Below the pieces are notes generated by a model. The model was not told the DNA's origin and ran no database searches. It was given only the letters and a program-made list of their open reading frames with translations. The position numbers and the translations under genes are program-made. Below, piece after piece: positions 36,101 through 43,313 of a DNA stretch of 64,000 bases. Origin of the DNA: Candidatus Binatia bacterium (GTDB lineage: Bacteria > Desulfobacterota > Binatia > HRBIN30); NCBI GenBank assembly GCA_023150935.1, contig JAKLJW010000023.1:21869-85868 (forward strand), in the 5' to 3' direction. Position 1 is the stretch's first letter. Every line of letters starts with the position of its first letter.

Positions 36101-37518
36101 TCGATGACGGCGCGCGACACGGTCAGAAAGAGACGCAGCCGTTCCCGATCGGCATCGACAACCGCGCCCACCGAGGGCGGGCGTCGACTGGACACCCCTC
36201 CCTCCTCCAGAAATCGGCGCAGTATCGAGCGATTGCGGCCCTCCACCGCAATAGAATTCGGCGTCGACAGATCGAGCGCCTGACGCACCGCTTCGACGAT
36301 CGGCAGGTAAGGTGGAGTGCCCTCCTCGAAGCTGCGGCCCCAGCCGACCGTAACTCCGCGGTTCAAGGCTACCGCGCGTAGCTCGGCAAGGAGGCGGGTC
36401 TTGCCGATACCAACCTCGCCGCCAATGAGCGCCACGCGCGGCGCACCCGCACAGGCGTCTCCGAGACGCGCCTGGATCCAGGCCAGGGGTTCTTCACGTC
36501 CGACGAGCAGTGCACCAGGTAGCGCGCGTCCCGCAACGGCCGCACCATCCGTGCCGGTAACCGGTGGCGGCAGCGGACGCCGGCGTCTGGCCGGCGCAAC
36601 GTGGCGCCGGCCGGCGGCACGCGCTCCACCACTCGCCCCGATGCCGTCGAGCGCGGCCAGGGTCGCCGATGCGGACTGCGGCCGTTGCTCGGGGCTTTCC
36701 GCGAGCAGCGACAACACCAGGTCTTCGAGGGCCGGAGGCACGTCTGCCCGTCGGCGTCGGGGCGGCACCGGAGCGGCGCGCACCAACTGCAAGAGCCGAT
36801 CGCGGAGCTCCGCGCCGGCGAACGGCGGGCGTCCCGTAAGCATCTCGTAAAGTACGCAGCCCAGCGCGTAGAGGTCGCTACGCGCATCCCCGAGCCTCCC
36901 GTCGAGCACTTCGGGAGCCATGTACGGCGGCGTACCAACGAGCATCTCGTCTTCAGTCAGGCGGCCACGGCGCGAGTCCAGCGACAGACCGAAGTCGCCC
37001 AGATGAGCCGTTCCTCGATCGTCCAGAAAGACGTTCGCCGGCTTGACGTCCCGGTGCGTAACGCCGGCGTCGTGGGCGTGCTGCAAGCCAGCACACACAT
37101 CGCGGGCAATGACAACCACGCGCGCGATCGGCAACCCGGCGGCACCCTCGCGGGCAAGCTCCTCGGCCAGCGTCCCCCCGCGCATGAAGCGGCTTACCAG
37201 GTACAGAACGTCCGGATGCTCGATCGTGTCAAAGATCGGAACGAGGTGCGGGCGCTCTCCAACCTTGGCCATCAACTTCGCTTCGCGCCGAACACCCGCC
37301 CGGTCGGCCTCGCTCATCGCAGCCAGCGGCAACACGGCGATGGCCACCTCTCGTTCCAGCATGGCGTCGTGTGCCCGATAGACACGCTTCTGACTCCCCT
37401 CGCCAAGACACTCCCGGATCTGGAAGCGCTGCGGCAGGCCCGGGAAGCCCGCACGCTCTCCGGCCGCCGCCGGCACGCTCGACGCCGGGCGCTCACCTGT
37501 CGATTGGCCGCTGTTCAT
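33115..37518 (-). CDS. Ser/Thr kinase - AAA ATPase/TPR - class III nucleotide cyclase fusion
   Basis: A 1467-residue protein. The kinase (30-295) has a glycine-rich loop GEGSQKRVY (39-47), HRD at 155-157, Asn162, DFG 175-177 and APE 201-203. The beta-3 lysine is absent (V-A-I-A with Ala61), while Lys44 sits in the loop. The ATPase (about 335-650) has Walker A GGEVGIGKT at 366-374 and Walker B LLLVLDDLHWAD. A long helical TPR-like region (about 690-1250) follows, then a class III cyclase (about 1284-1450) with metal Asp in FTDLAGST and HTGDGFMAAF, and Asn/Arg in VNAAARI. ATG 37518 is used; a TTG at 37551 is possible. It is probably a cytosolic signalling hub making a cyclic nucleotide. Confidence 0.9.
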   Translation of the reverse strand: MNSGQSTGERPASSVPAAAGERAGFPGLPQRFQIRECLGEGSQKRVYRAHDAMLEREVAIAVLPLAAMSEADRAGVRREAKLMAKVGERPHLVPIFDTIEHPDVLYLVSRFMRGGTLAEELAREGAAGLPIARVVVIARDVCAGLQHAHDAGVTHRDVKPANVFLDDRGTAHLGDFGLSLDSRRGRLTEDEMLVGTPPYMAPEVLDGRLGDARSDLYALGCVLYEMLTGRPPFAGAELRDRLLQLVRAAPVPPRRRRADVPPALEDLVLSLLAESPEQRPQSASATLAALDGIGASGGARAAGRRHVAPARRRRPLPPPVTGTDGAAVAGRALPGALLVGREEPLAWIQARLGDACAGAPRVALIGGEVGIGKTRLLAELRAVALNRGVTVGWGRSFEEGTPPYLPIVEAVRQALDLSTPNSIAVEGRNRSILRRFLEEGGVSSRRPPSVGAVVDADRERLRLFLTVSRAVIEATKEKPLLLVLDDLHWADRSSLDLFLHLAFATADHGAREAVRLLIVGAFRPVQPSDQLATVLLRLLRESFCERFDLTGLGEIDVQALIRALTQAEPAPRLVESLVAATRGNPLFVREIVQGWMAAGALRERDGLLTLADPAAPLHLPGEIASVVAARTEALSVPCRRVLARAAFLGDPFDLKTLATVVAVAPRTVRTRLDEGIAQGMVEPEGDDFRFTHPLVRHAFYTLPSATERRLIHAGIATALETRADEVNLLRLARQFVAAENEVDPAKVALYAGRAGVQAARLFAWGEAAAFYEAAIAAAERIDGFDQRMFAGLLHGAAFAHLRGRDMGPCLARYRAAVAAYEAVGEVRSLALALKEQADAMLTMRGPNVDIEPLQNVLDRLGPDADDVAGRLLTTIAQVQWVTNRLAEAESTAERAVGISARTGDTVLAASAHVVRAIAQAQQLRVDDALASYEKALTITLRSGDLRLQNWPRQRIPMVLFWAGRLDDAMAAAREAESLVLQTHDWAEHSLGLGTQACIAVARGDMRTAGRCVEQTLAMIRRTRYPWGAPLCLPALAGAHVGRGAYADARRTLETLVSPGQVFDEPGGGIQLLARLYGDLVRAYTEPSPTIRAELATAMLTAIPWPEKADVNSLGPLCAAVEVADLAGVSELAARAYEPLLYAETQGVVFSSGWVFLLSRVLGVAAALLGDRARAEVHFRTAIAAAQRAGAGPELGRACFDLARLLAAARAETSIGDETRQLIDLALSAFGRGGLAPWTARAEAWAAAHGIEVVPLARASGVADQAQPWSGQAAAGIARTPERQVLAVLFTDLAGSTELIDRLGDVGARAVLRRHDHIVRRCLTKRGARQLKHTGDGFMAAFAAAADAVRCALDIQAELAKQNTADADARLLVRIGISAGEPVRDGSELFGAAVNAAARICGRARPGQVLVADVVRQLIADPAFSFVDRGRVSLRGFRERVHVFEVQRKPPLTRPRRARKGEGNAHQR

Positions 37519-37798
37519 GCAAGCCCCAACGCCACCCGCCAACCTTGACAACCAGGCCCTCTGCCCACGTCCCCATGACTCGACTTCGTGTGACCTGACT
37601 GCGTCGTGTACTGTGGCGCCCCGCGGGCGTCAATCGATTCGATGTACCCAGTCGGTCTCCACACCCGTTCGATACCCAACCGGCTGCCTACCGAACCAGC
37701 CAGACCGCCGCAGTTGCGGCCCGGCATCGGCACCCGCGGTGTCTCCGCGCCGCGCTGAACACGGGGCAGCGTCGGGCTCGGCGGACCCGCCTGTCCCT

Positions 37799-38872
37799 TC
37801 ACGGGGTCGGAGCGCGAGATGGATTCACGAAGGGCAACGGCACAACGTGCGCCGCTCGGCCATCCGGAGTTGAAATCGCCACCGTGGCGCCCGGTTCCCA
37901 GTACCCGCGGCGGACATAACCGAGGGCGATCACGGCTTTGCATGCCGGAGACCACGCCGCACTGGTGATTCTCCCCACGTCCTTGCCGGCATCAACCAGA
38001 TCGATCGGCACCGCGGGGACCGCTTCGCCCTCGCACACGAGCCCCACAAGCTTCCGCTGCACCTGCCCGCGCGACGCGACGCGCTCAACCACTTCCTGCC
38101 CGAGATAGCACCCCTTGCGATAACTGATGGCGCTCTCAATGCCGACCTCACTGATCAGCGTTTCGTCGTCCATGTCGCGACCGTACCAGGGGATACCGGC
38201 TTCCAGTCTCAGGATATCGAGGGCCTCCATGCCGACCGGCTCTGCCCCGGCGGCGCGTCCGCGCTCCCAAAGCGCCGCGGCGGCCGACGGCGACCCGTAA
38301 AACACGTACCCGGGTGCACCGCCGTGGCTCATTGCCGCGATGCGAAACGTAACGCCGTCGATATCAGCCGGCAGATGCGCGAACGCCGTCGTTGGAACCG
38401 GCCCACCGATCAGCGCGGAGACGACAGCGGTCGCTTCCGGGCCCTCAAAGGCGATCAGAGGTGCAGTCGCCTCGGCCGGCAGCAGTTCGACGTCGTCCGC
38501 GATGATGTACCGATCCAGCGTCTCGCGCACGACATCTACCCGCGCGGCCGGCAGGTCCAACCACATCTCCTCCGCCAGCCTCAGCGCAAATAGATCGGCC
38601 ACAATGCGACCCTGAATGGTCAGCAGGGCGGCATACACACCCTGCCCGGCATTGAGATGAACGACGTCGTTAGTGAGCATCCCCTGAAGGAAGGTCTCAT
38701 GATCGCCGCCGGCCACCCGCAGGAGACCACGAAAGCGCGCGTCAAGCAGGCCGCAGCCCTGCCGCACTGCCGCCCACTCCTGGGTTAGCCCGGCGAAGCG
38801 GATCGGCAACGCCACACCCGCGACGAAAGAACCGCCGGCGGCCGCTTCGACCGTCTCCAACGCGTCTGGCAT
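37799..38872 (-). CDS. ygfZ: YgfZ-type folate-binding protein (GcvT-like)
   Basis: A 357-residue GcvT-fold protein with the YgfZ signature KGCYLGQEVV near residue 252. YgfZ uses folate to support repair or assembly of certain Fe-S enzymes such as MiaB. Other family blocks are LLDARFRGLLRVAGGD and LTNDVVHLNAGQGVYAALLT (the latter holding the folate-binding region). ATG 38872 (M-P-D-A-L-E) has GGGCTGAG upstream; longer starts at 38893 and 38941 add an unrelated basic stretch. It is divergent from the cysteine-rich protein gene, across a region with a striking double palindrome. Confidence 0.88.
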   Translation of the reverse strand: MPDALETVEAAAGGSFVAGVALPIRFAGLTQEWAAVRQGCGLLDARFRGLLRVAGGDHETFLQGMLTNDVVHLNAGQGVYAALLTIQGRIVADLFALRLAEEMWLDLPAARVDVVRETLDRYIIADDVELLPAEATAPLIAFEGPEATAVVSALIGGPVPTTAFAHLPADIDGVTFRIAAMSHGGAPGYVFYGSPSAAAALWERGRAAGAEPVGMEALDILRLEAGIPWYGRDMDDETLISEVGIESAISYRKGCYLGQEVVERVASRGQVQRKLVGLVCEGEAVPAVPIDLVDAGKDVGRITSAAWSPACKAVIALGYVRRGYWEPGATVAISTPDGRAAHVVPLPFVNPSRAPTP

Positions 38873-38979
38873 TATCTCAGCCCCACCCGGCATCGGACTA
38901 ACAGAATCCCGGCAGGCACGGAAGCGCGCCGATAGGCGCACCGAAGCACCACGAACTTTTTCCTTGTGCGTAAATAAAA

Positions 38980-39017
38980 ATGGGAGTATTACCCATGACT
39001 ATGGGATGTTTTCCCAT
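38980..39017. promoter_or_regulatory. two tandem ATGGG-N7-CCCAT palindromes (candidate operator)
   Basis: Two inverted repeats with identical arms lie at 38980-38996 (ATGGG AGTATTA CCCAT) and 39001-39017 (ATGGG ATGTTTT CCCAT), separated by GACT. Their centres are 21 bases apart, two helical turns, so two dimers would bind on the same DNA face. They lie in an AT-rich island (TAAATAAAAA upstream) between divergent ygfZ and the cysteine-rich protein gene. No regulator is encoded next to them. Confidence 0.55.
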
Positions 39018-39157
39018 AAACATGCGTGGCCCGCCTTAGACCCTGATCGCTGCGGCCGGGTCCCTGCGAACGAGGAGAGCGGCCCTCGTGTCAAACGGTC
39101 CGAAACCTGTCACTACTCATCAAGCCAGAGAAAGCTAAGACCGAGGAGAAGGTAACG

Positions 39158-39886
39158 ATGATCTCGAAACGACTTATGGGACTGACCCTTGGATTGGGTC
39201 TCGTACTTGCGAGCGCCGCCGTGGCCCACGGACGCGGACCGTCGGGTCCGGGGATTCCGCCTAACCCGGGGCCGCGACCGAGTCCTGGACCGGTCAAGGA
39301 TCGTTTGTGTGTCCATCTCTGCAAGGACGACGCGCGGGCCTGCACGGCATCGGCCCACGCCGAAAGGCGCGCTTGCCGTGCCGAAAACTGCGGCGAGGCC
39401 ATCGATGCGGCTCATGCCGCCTGCTCGGCTGACCCGGCGTCGCCCGAGTGCGCCGACGCCCGCACGCAAGCCCGCGAGTGCCTGCACACCTGCAATGCCG
39501 CCTTCCGCGCCGCCATGGAGGAATGCGGCACCGATCTGAGGGAGTGTATCGCGATCTGCCCGGATGCCGGCGCAACGCCACCCAAGGACCCGACCTGCAT
39601 CGCCACGTGCCGCGAGGACCTGCGGGCATGCTTGACAACCGTCCGTGCGAACGCGCAAACCTGCCGCGAGGGGTGCAGCGATCTCGTCGAGGCCGCGAAG
39701 ACCGCCTGCGAGGCCGATCGCCATTCGGCGGCCTGCAGGGATGCTCGCGCCGCCGCGAGCGCTTGCTTGCAACCATGCCTGGAAACCCAGCGCTCCGAAC
39801 ACGCCGCCTGCGACCGCGCGGCCGGCGCATGCGCGGAGGCGTGTCCTGACGCGCCGGTACCCACACCAACGGCAGCGGCTGAGTAA
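39158..39886 (+). CDS. secreted cysteine-rich protein with an internal duplication
   Basis: A 242-residue exported protein: signal peptide (MGLTLGLGLVLASAAVA), a Pro/Gly linker (about 25-45), then two copies of an 80-90-residue helical unit. Each copy has the pattern C-x3-C-[KR]-[ED]-D-x-R-A-C, then a Cys-rich helix, then S-A/P-x-C-x-[DA]-A-R-x-x-A-x-x-C-L-x-x-C (51-133 and about 148-232). Each unit holds about nine cysteines at matching spacing, implying conserved disulfides or metal/thiol chemistry. AGGAG precedes ATG 39158. A double palindrome lies about 140 bases upstream. No family is known to me. Confidence 0.7.
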   Translation: MISKRLMGLTLGLGLVLASAAVAHGRGPSGPGIPPNPGPRPSPGPVKDRLCVHLCKDDARACTASAHAERRACRAENCGEAIDAAHAACSADPASPECADARTQARECLHTCNAAFRAAMEECGTDLRECIAICPDAGATPPKDPTCIATCREDLRACLTTVRANAQTCREGCSDLVEAAKTACEADRHSAACRDARAAASACLQPCLETQRSEHAACDRAAGACAEACPDAPVPTPTAAAE

Positions 39887-40018
39887 TGCGACAGTAGTAG
39901 ACGCTGGCCCGACCGTGGGCCCTCCCCCGCCGGGATGTCCGATCGTGCTGCCCCCCCCACACCTGCACGGTCGGCGCCCGGCGGGGCACGGTTGCCTCGT
40001 TAACGGAGCGCCCCACTC

Positions 40019-40912
40019 GTGACCCTGCCGCCAGTACGCGGTCCTCTCAAGGCCAAGTTCGTCGCCGCCATCAGGCGCCTGCTGCACCCTGTGGTTCGGC
40101 AACTCGTCACCTACGGGGTGAGCTACCCGGCGCTCAGCCGCCTTCTCAAGCAGATCTACGTGGAGGTTGCGGAGCAGGACTTCGCTCTGCCGTTCAAGCG
40201 CCTCACGGACAGTCGGGTTTCACTGCTCACCGGAATCAACCGCAAAGAGATCGTCCAACTCCGGCGCCGTCCCTCGCGGTCCACGGCCGTAGTCGAAGTC
40301 GAGGACACGCTCGCTACCCATGTGCTCGGCCGTTGGATGGCGAGCCCGCCCTACGCCAGCCGTGACGGCGTTCCCAGGCGTTTGCCATATGACGTGTCCG
40401 ACTCCGCCACGCCGAGCTTTGCCAGACTGGTACGCGAAGTCGGGGTCGACATACCTGTCCGGTCGGTACTCGACGAGTTGCTACGTCAGGGTGCCGTCGA
40501 ATTGCTGCCGAACGGCGACGTAGCGGTGGTTAGAGAAGCGAACATCCCGCAGGACGATATCGAGGCAAAGCTCACGTTACTTGGTGCAGATCCGGGGGAG
40601 CTGTTCACCACCATCGTGCACAACATCGAACACCCGGAGGCACCCCTCCTGCAGCGCAAGGTCGTCTACGACAACATCGGCGCCGATGCTCTCGTCCAAC
40701 TTCGCGAGGAGGCCCGCCGCCTTGGCGAGGAGTTCATTCGCCGCGCCAATGCCCTGTTGGCCACCCAGGATCGCGACCGCAATCGGGATGCACCCGGCGG
40801 CCGGCGCACCCGCGTGGTGCTCGGCACCCACTACTTTGAGGAACCGTACGAACCGTCACCACCGGCCCCGGTGGACTCGCCGCTGCCCGGTCGTATCCGG
40901 AGGTCTCGATGA
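40019..40912 (+). CDS. DUF6502 protein
   Basis: A 297-residue protein of the DUF6502 type: LKAKFVAAIRRLLHPVVRQLVTYGVSYPALSRLLKQIYVEVAE, then LTDSRVSLLTGINRKEIVQLR, a helix-turn-helix-like element, and a middle region with LPYDVSDSATPSFARLVREVG, a likely substrate- or DNA-facing loop. The tail is basic and Pro-rich. It starts at GTG 40019. Its stop overlaps the start of a DUF5666 lipoprotein gene by four bases, a pairing I recall from other proteobacteria. The presence of an N-terminal HTH suggests a regulator sensing the envelope. Function unproven. Confidence 0.75.
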   Translation: MTLPPVRGPLKAKFVAAIRRLLHPVVRQLVTYGVSYPALSRLLKQIYVEVAEQDFALPFKRLTDSRVSLLTGINRKEIVQLRRRPSRSTAVVEVEDTLATHVLGRWMASPPYASRDGVPRRLPYDVSDSATPSFARLVREVGVDIPVRSVLDELLRQGAVELLPNGDVAVVREANIPQDDIEAKLTLLGADPGELFTTIVHNIEHPEAPLLQRKVVYDNIGADALVQLREEARRLGEEFIRRANALLATQDRDRNRDAPGGRRTRVVLGTHYFEEPYEPSPPAPVDSPLPGRIRRSR

Positions 40913-41853
40913 AACGGCCGCGCAGTCTCTTTCTCCTGGCCCTCTTGCTCCTGGGCGGGTGCGCAGCCGACGGCGGCCCGGTCGGCACCGGCATCGCCGC
41001 GATCAGCGGCAACGTCGTGGCCGTGGACACTGCCACCGATGGCGCCACCGCGGAAAGTGGCCTCGCCACCGCACTCCCCTTCCCGGTCACGGTCAGTATA
41101 GACGAGGCCCCGGGGATCGCCGACACCACCGACGCCGAGGGCAACTTCGAGTTACGTGGCGAGTTCTCGGGCGCGCTCACATTGCGCTTCCGGGGCGACG
41201 GTATCGATGCAACGACTCCCATAGACATTCCGGCGGGCTCCGTGCTCGTCCTCGAAGACGTCACCCTGCGCCGCCAGTCGGTCGAGCCGGCCAACGTGCG
41301 CCAGCTCGAGTTCCTCGGCCGCATCGTGATGGTGGACTGCGTCGACGACGCCAACGGAGTACTGCTCGTCGACGACCGGGCCCCAGGACGCAATCAATTC
41401 CTCGTGCGTATCTCGGCTGACACCGAAATCACGCGCCGCGGAGGCCGTCCCCTCGCCTGCACCGCGCTACGGGTCGGCGACGAAGTCGGCATCCAGGGCG
41501 AGGTCCGTCTCCGCACCGACCGCACCATCGACGCCCTCGCCATCGTTGTGGCACCGAAGAACCCGCCGCCGGACCCGGGCCCGGTGCAACCGGTGCGGTT
41601 TACGGGCACGGTTGTAGCCGCGGACTGCACCGCCGAGGTGCTCCTGCTCGCATCCGTAAACGGCGGCACCCGCGTTCGACTGGTGCCAACGACACGTTAC
41701 TTCACCCCCGACGGGCACGGTGGCCGACGCCCGATCGCCTGCACGGACCTCGCGCCGCGGGGTCACGTCGAGGGCAACGGCACGGTGCGGCTGAACAACC
41801 CGGGAGCGATCGTCGCCGAGACCATCGTGTTCCGCCCGGCGACCCGCGGTTGA
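40909..41853 (+). CDS. DUF5666 lipoprotein
   Basis: A 314-residue lipoprotein: lipobox LLGGC near residue 18, then Ala/Gly/Thr-rich. It contains a carboxypeptidase-regulatory-like strand block (FPVTVSIDEAPGIADTTDAEGNFELRGEF) and two beta-barrel DUF5666 units (VEPANVRQLEFLGRIVMVDC... and VRFTGTVVAADC...). Each unit has a C-x20-30-C pair and a VGDEVGIQGEV / RGHVEGNG turn, as in OB-like metal or ligand-binding barrels. Its start overlaps the DUF6502 stop by four bases. It is expected to face the periplasm, anchored to a membrane. Confidence 0.8.
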   Translation: MKRPRSLFLLALLLLGGCAADGGPVGTGIAAISGNVVAVDTATDGATAESGLATALPFPVTVSIDEAPGIADTTDAEGNFELRGEFSGALTLRFRGDGIDATTPIDIPAGSVLVLEDVTLRRQSVEPANVRQLEFLGRIVMVDCVDDANGVLLVDDRAPGRNQFLVRISADTEITRRGGRPLACTALRVGDEVGIQGEVRLRTDRTIDALAIVVAPKNPPPDPGPVQPVRFTGTVVAADCTAEVLLLASVNGGTRVRLVPTTRYFTPDGHGGRRPIACTDLAPRGHVEGNGTVRLNNPGAIVAETIVFRPATRG

Positions 41854-41879
41854 GCAGCGCGGCATATGCGTTAGCGTGG

Positions 41880-42110
41880 TGTGGCGGGCACCAATCAGGG
41901 CCACTCAGGTTGCTTAGCGCGACCCTCGGTGCCGCTTACGCCGCAGGCCTGACCCGGATCGAACTCGAGGTCGTTGCGTCGAACGCGGCGGCCATCGCCC
42001 TCTACGAGCGCGGCGGCTTTGCGCACGATGGGCGCAAGCGCGCTGCGCCCATCGTCGACAACCGGGTCGAGGACCTCATCTGCATGGCAATCGCGCGTGC
42101 GGATGCGCCC
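41880..42110 (+). pseudogene. truncated GNAT acetyltransferase remnant
   Basis: In the frame running from 41850, the segment AAYAAGLTRIELEVVASNAAAIALYERGGF followed by H-D-G-R-K-R and V-E-D-L-I-C-M-A-I matches the C-terminal half of a RimI-type acetyltransferase (helix 4, the N-x-x-A-x-x-L-Y-x-x-x-G-F motif and the last strand). The N-terminal half with the acetyl-CoA loop is missing, and the frame runs on into sequence antisense to the vapC toxin gene. It is probably a decayed gene or the scar of an insertion. Confidence 0.6.
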
Positions 42111-42187
42111 GGCGCCGCAAGACTGCCCTTCGCTAGAGAAGGCGAAGGACGCCCGCAGGGGCGAGAGGCCGACGGTAATCCGGGTAC

Positions 42188-42622
42188 TCAGACCACCAGG
42201 GGGTTGCGCGTTTTCAGTCCTGGGAACCGCCCGAAGTCACGGTCGGCCGTCCACAATTCGGTGACCCCGTGCTGCTGGCAGAGCGCAGCCACTCTCGCAT
42301 CGTGCACCAGCGGCCCGCCAACCCGGCCCGTGTCGATGACTTCGCGCAGCTTCCTCCAGTAACGATCGGCCTCGGCGAGCACCACCAGGGTCGGCGATTC
42401 GAGCCAGGCTTCCACCTGGTCCACGGCGACAGGCACGGGGGTCGGTGGGACGTAAATGCGCGGATGGGTGACGATGGCGAGGAACTCATGAATGCAGGGC
42501 CAGGGGATGGCCCACGGCGCGCGGCTCTCGGCGAGTTGCACGACGCACGCAGAGGCGGCGTCATGCCAGGCCGAGTCTTCGCGGTGGGCGTATACGAGGA
42601 TGTTGCTGTCGACGGCAATCAC
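42188..42622 (-). CDS. vapC: VapC-type PIN-domain toxin
   Basis: A 144-residue PIN ribonuclease: first acidic residue in AVDSNILVYAH (Asp5), Glu in PCIHEFLAIV, and the last pair in LVHDARVAALC and LWTADRDFGRFPGL, giving the four-carboxylate metal site. Such toxins cleave initiator tRNA or rRNA loops. The start overlaps the antitoxin stop by four bases (42619-42622), so toxin and antitoxin are translated in sequence. Confidence 0.9.
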   Translation of the reverse strand: MIAVDSNILVYAHREDSAWHDAASACVVQLAESRAPWAIPWPCIHEFLAIVTHPRIYVPPTPVPVAVDQVEAWLESPTLVVLAEADRYWRKLREVIDTGRVGGPLVHDARVAALCQQHGVTELWTADRDFGRFPGLKTRNPLVV

Positions 42623-42864
42623 CCGCCGCGGCCCTCGTAGCTCAGGTCACGGATCTGTTCCCATGCGGCCTCGGCAAGGCCCGGATTCAGTCCCCGGCCC
42701 TTGAAACCGACCTTGCGCAGGCGAAACGGCTCGGCGCTCTTGTGCTCGGCGATGATTCGCCGCAGCCCCTGCTCGACCAGCGACTTAAGCGTCGTGTTCT
42801 CGCGGTTCGCCAGCCGGCGGGCTTCGTTAAAGAGGCTGTCGGGAATCTGAATGGTTGTCTTCAT
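42619..42864 (-). CDS. vapB: VapB-type antitoxin
   Basis: An 81-residue antitoxin. The N-terminal ribbon-helix-helix (TTIQIPDSLFNEARRLANRE, then TTLKSLVEQGLRRIIAEH) binds DNA. The C-terminal stretch (FKGRGLNPGLAEAAWEQIRDLSYEG) is the typical VapC-wrapping tail. ATG 42864 is chosen over 42876 because the protein begins with its first strand there and a -35/-10 pair places transcription start at or next to it, implying a leaderless message. A 16-base palindrome overlaps the start and is a likely autoregulatory site. Confidence 0.88.
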   Translation of the reverse strand: MKTTIQIPDSLFNEARRLANRENTTLKSLVEQGLRRIIAEHKSAEPFRLRKVGFKGRGLNPGLAEAAWEQIRDLSYEGRGG

Positions 42865-42878
42865 ATGGCTGGCCATAT
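42863..42878. promoter_or_regulatory. perfect palindrome over the vapB start (candidate operator)
   Basis: ATATGGC-TG-GCCATAT has seven-base perfect arms covering the vapB ATG and the proposed -10 (TATGGC on the minus strand, 42877-42872). VapBC complexes bind such operators to repress their own promoter. Confidence 0.55.
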
Positions 42879-42901
42879 CAGCTCAAACGGTTAACCGTCA
42901 A
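42872..42901 (-). promoter_or_regulatory. probable vapBC promoter
   Basis: On the minus strand TTGACG (42901-42896) and TATGGC (42877-42872) are 18 bases apart. Transcription would begin about 42865, at the vapB ATG. A ten-base palindrome CGGTTAACCG (42888-42897) lies in the spacer next to the -35. Confidence 0.4.
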
Positions 42902-43313
42902 TCGCCCGTTTCGTGTAACAGCGCGGGCTACCACCCGCAACCCAATGCCCGCAACTCCCCGTTCGCCCCGAGTAGGGCGCGTTTGTTCAGGGGCCGTATC
43001 GAGGGGTCGCACCAGACGTGCCTCGATACGCGCCCGAAAAAACGGCGCTACTCGGCGCGAACGGTGGCGCACTGCTCCTCGATTATCCGGAAAGTTTTTC
43101 GCGCCGTGCGCGCGAACTCGGAAATCGTAGATCGGCAAGGTTGCAAGGCCGCCGGACGCCCTTACGCAAGACGGTCCTGTGTGCACGGCTGCGGGCCACC
43201 GATCGGGTTCGTCGATGCACGGACCCGCCAGCGTGGCCGTTGTGGGAGAACGTCGGTCCGACTTGACACTCACACCGACCTCGGGACAACTGCACCGCGG
43301 ACAGGAGGTGAGC
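42902..43313. other. 412-base region without a recognised gene
   Basis: Frames on both strands are Arg/Ser-rich and match nothing I know. The AGGAGGTGAGC ribosome-binding site of the crotonase gene ends at 43313. No repeat or hairpin stands out. Confidence 0.5.

Noticed and set aside
41850..42362. A complete 170-residue acetyltransferase
   Set aside because: Only the C-terminal half of the fold is present, the start would be TTG overlapping the previous stop, and the rest is antisense to vapC.
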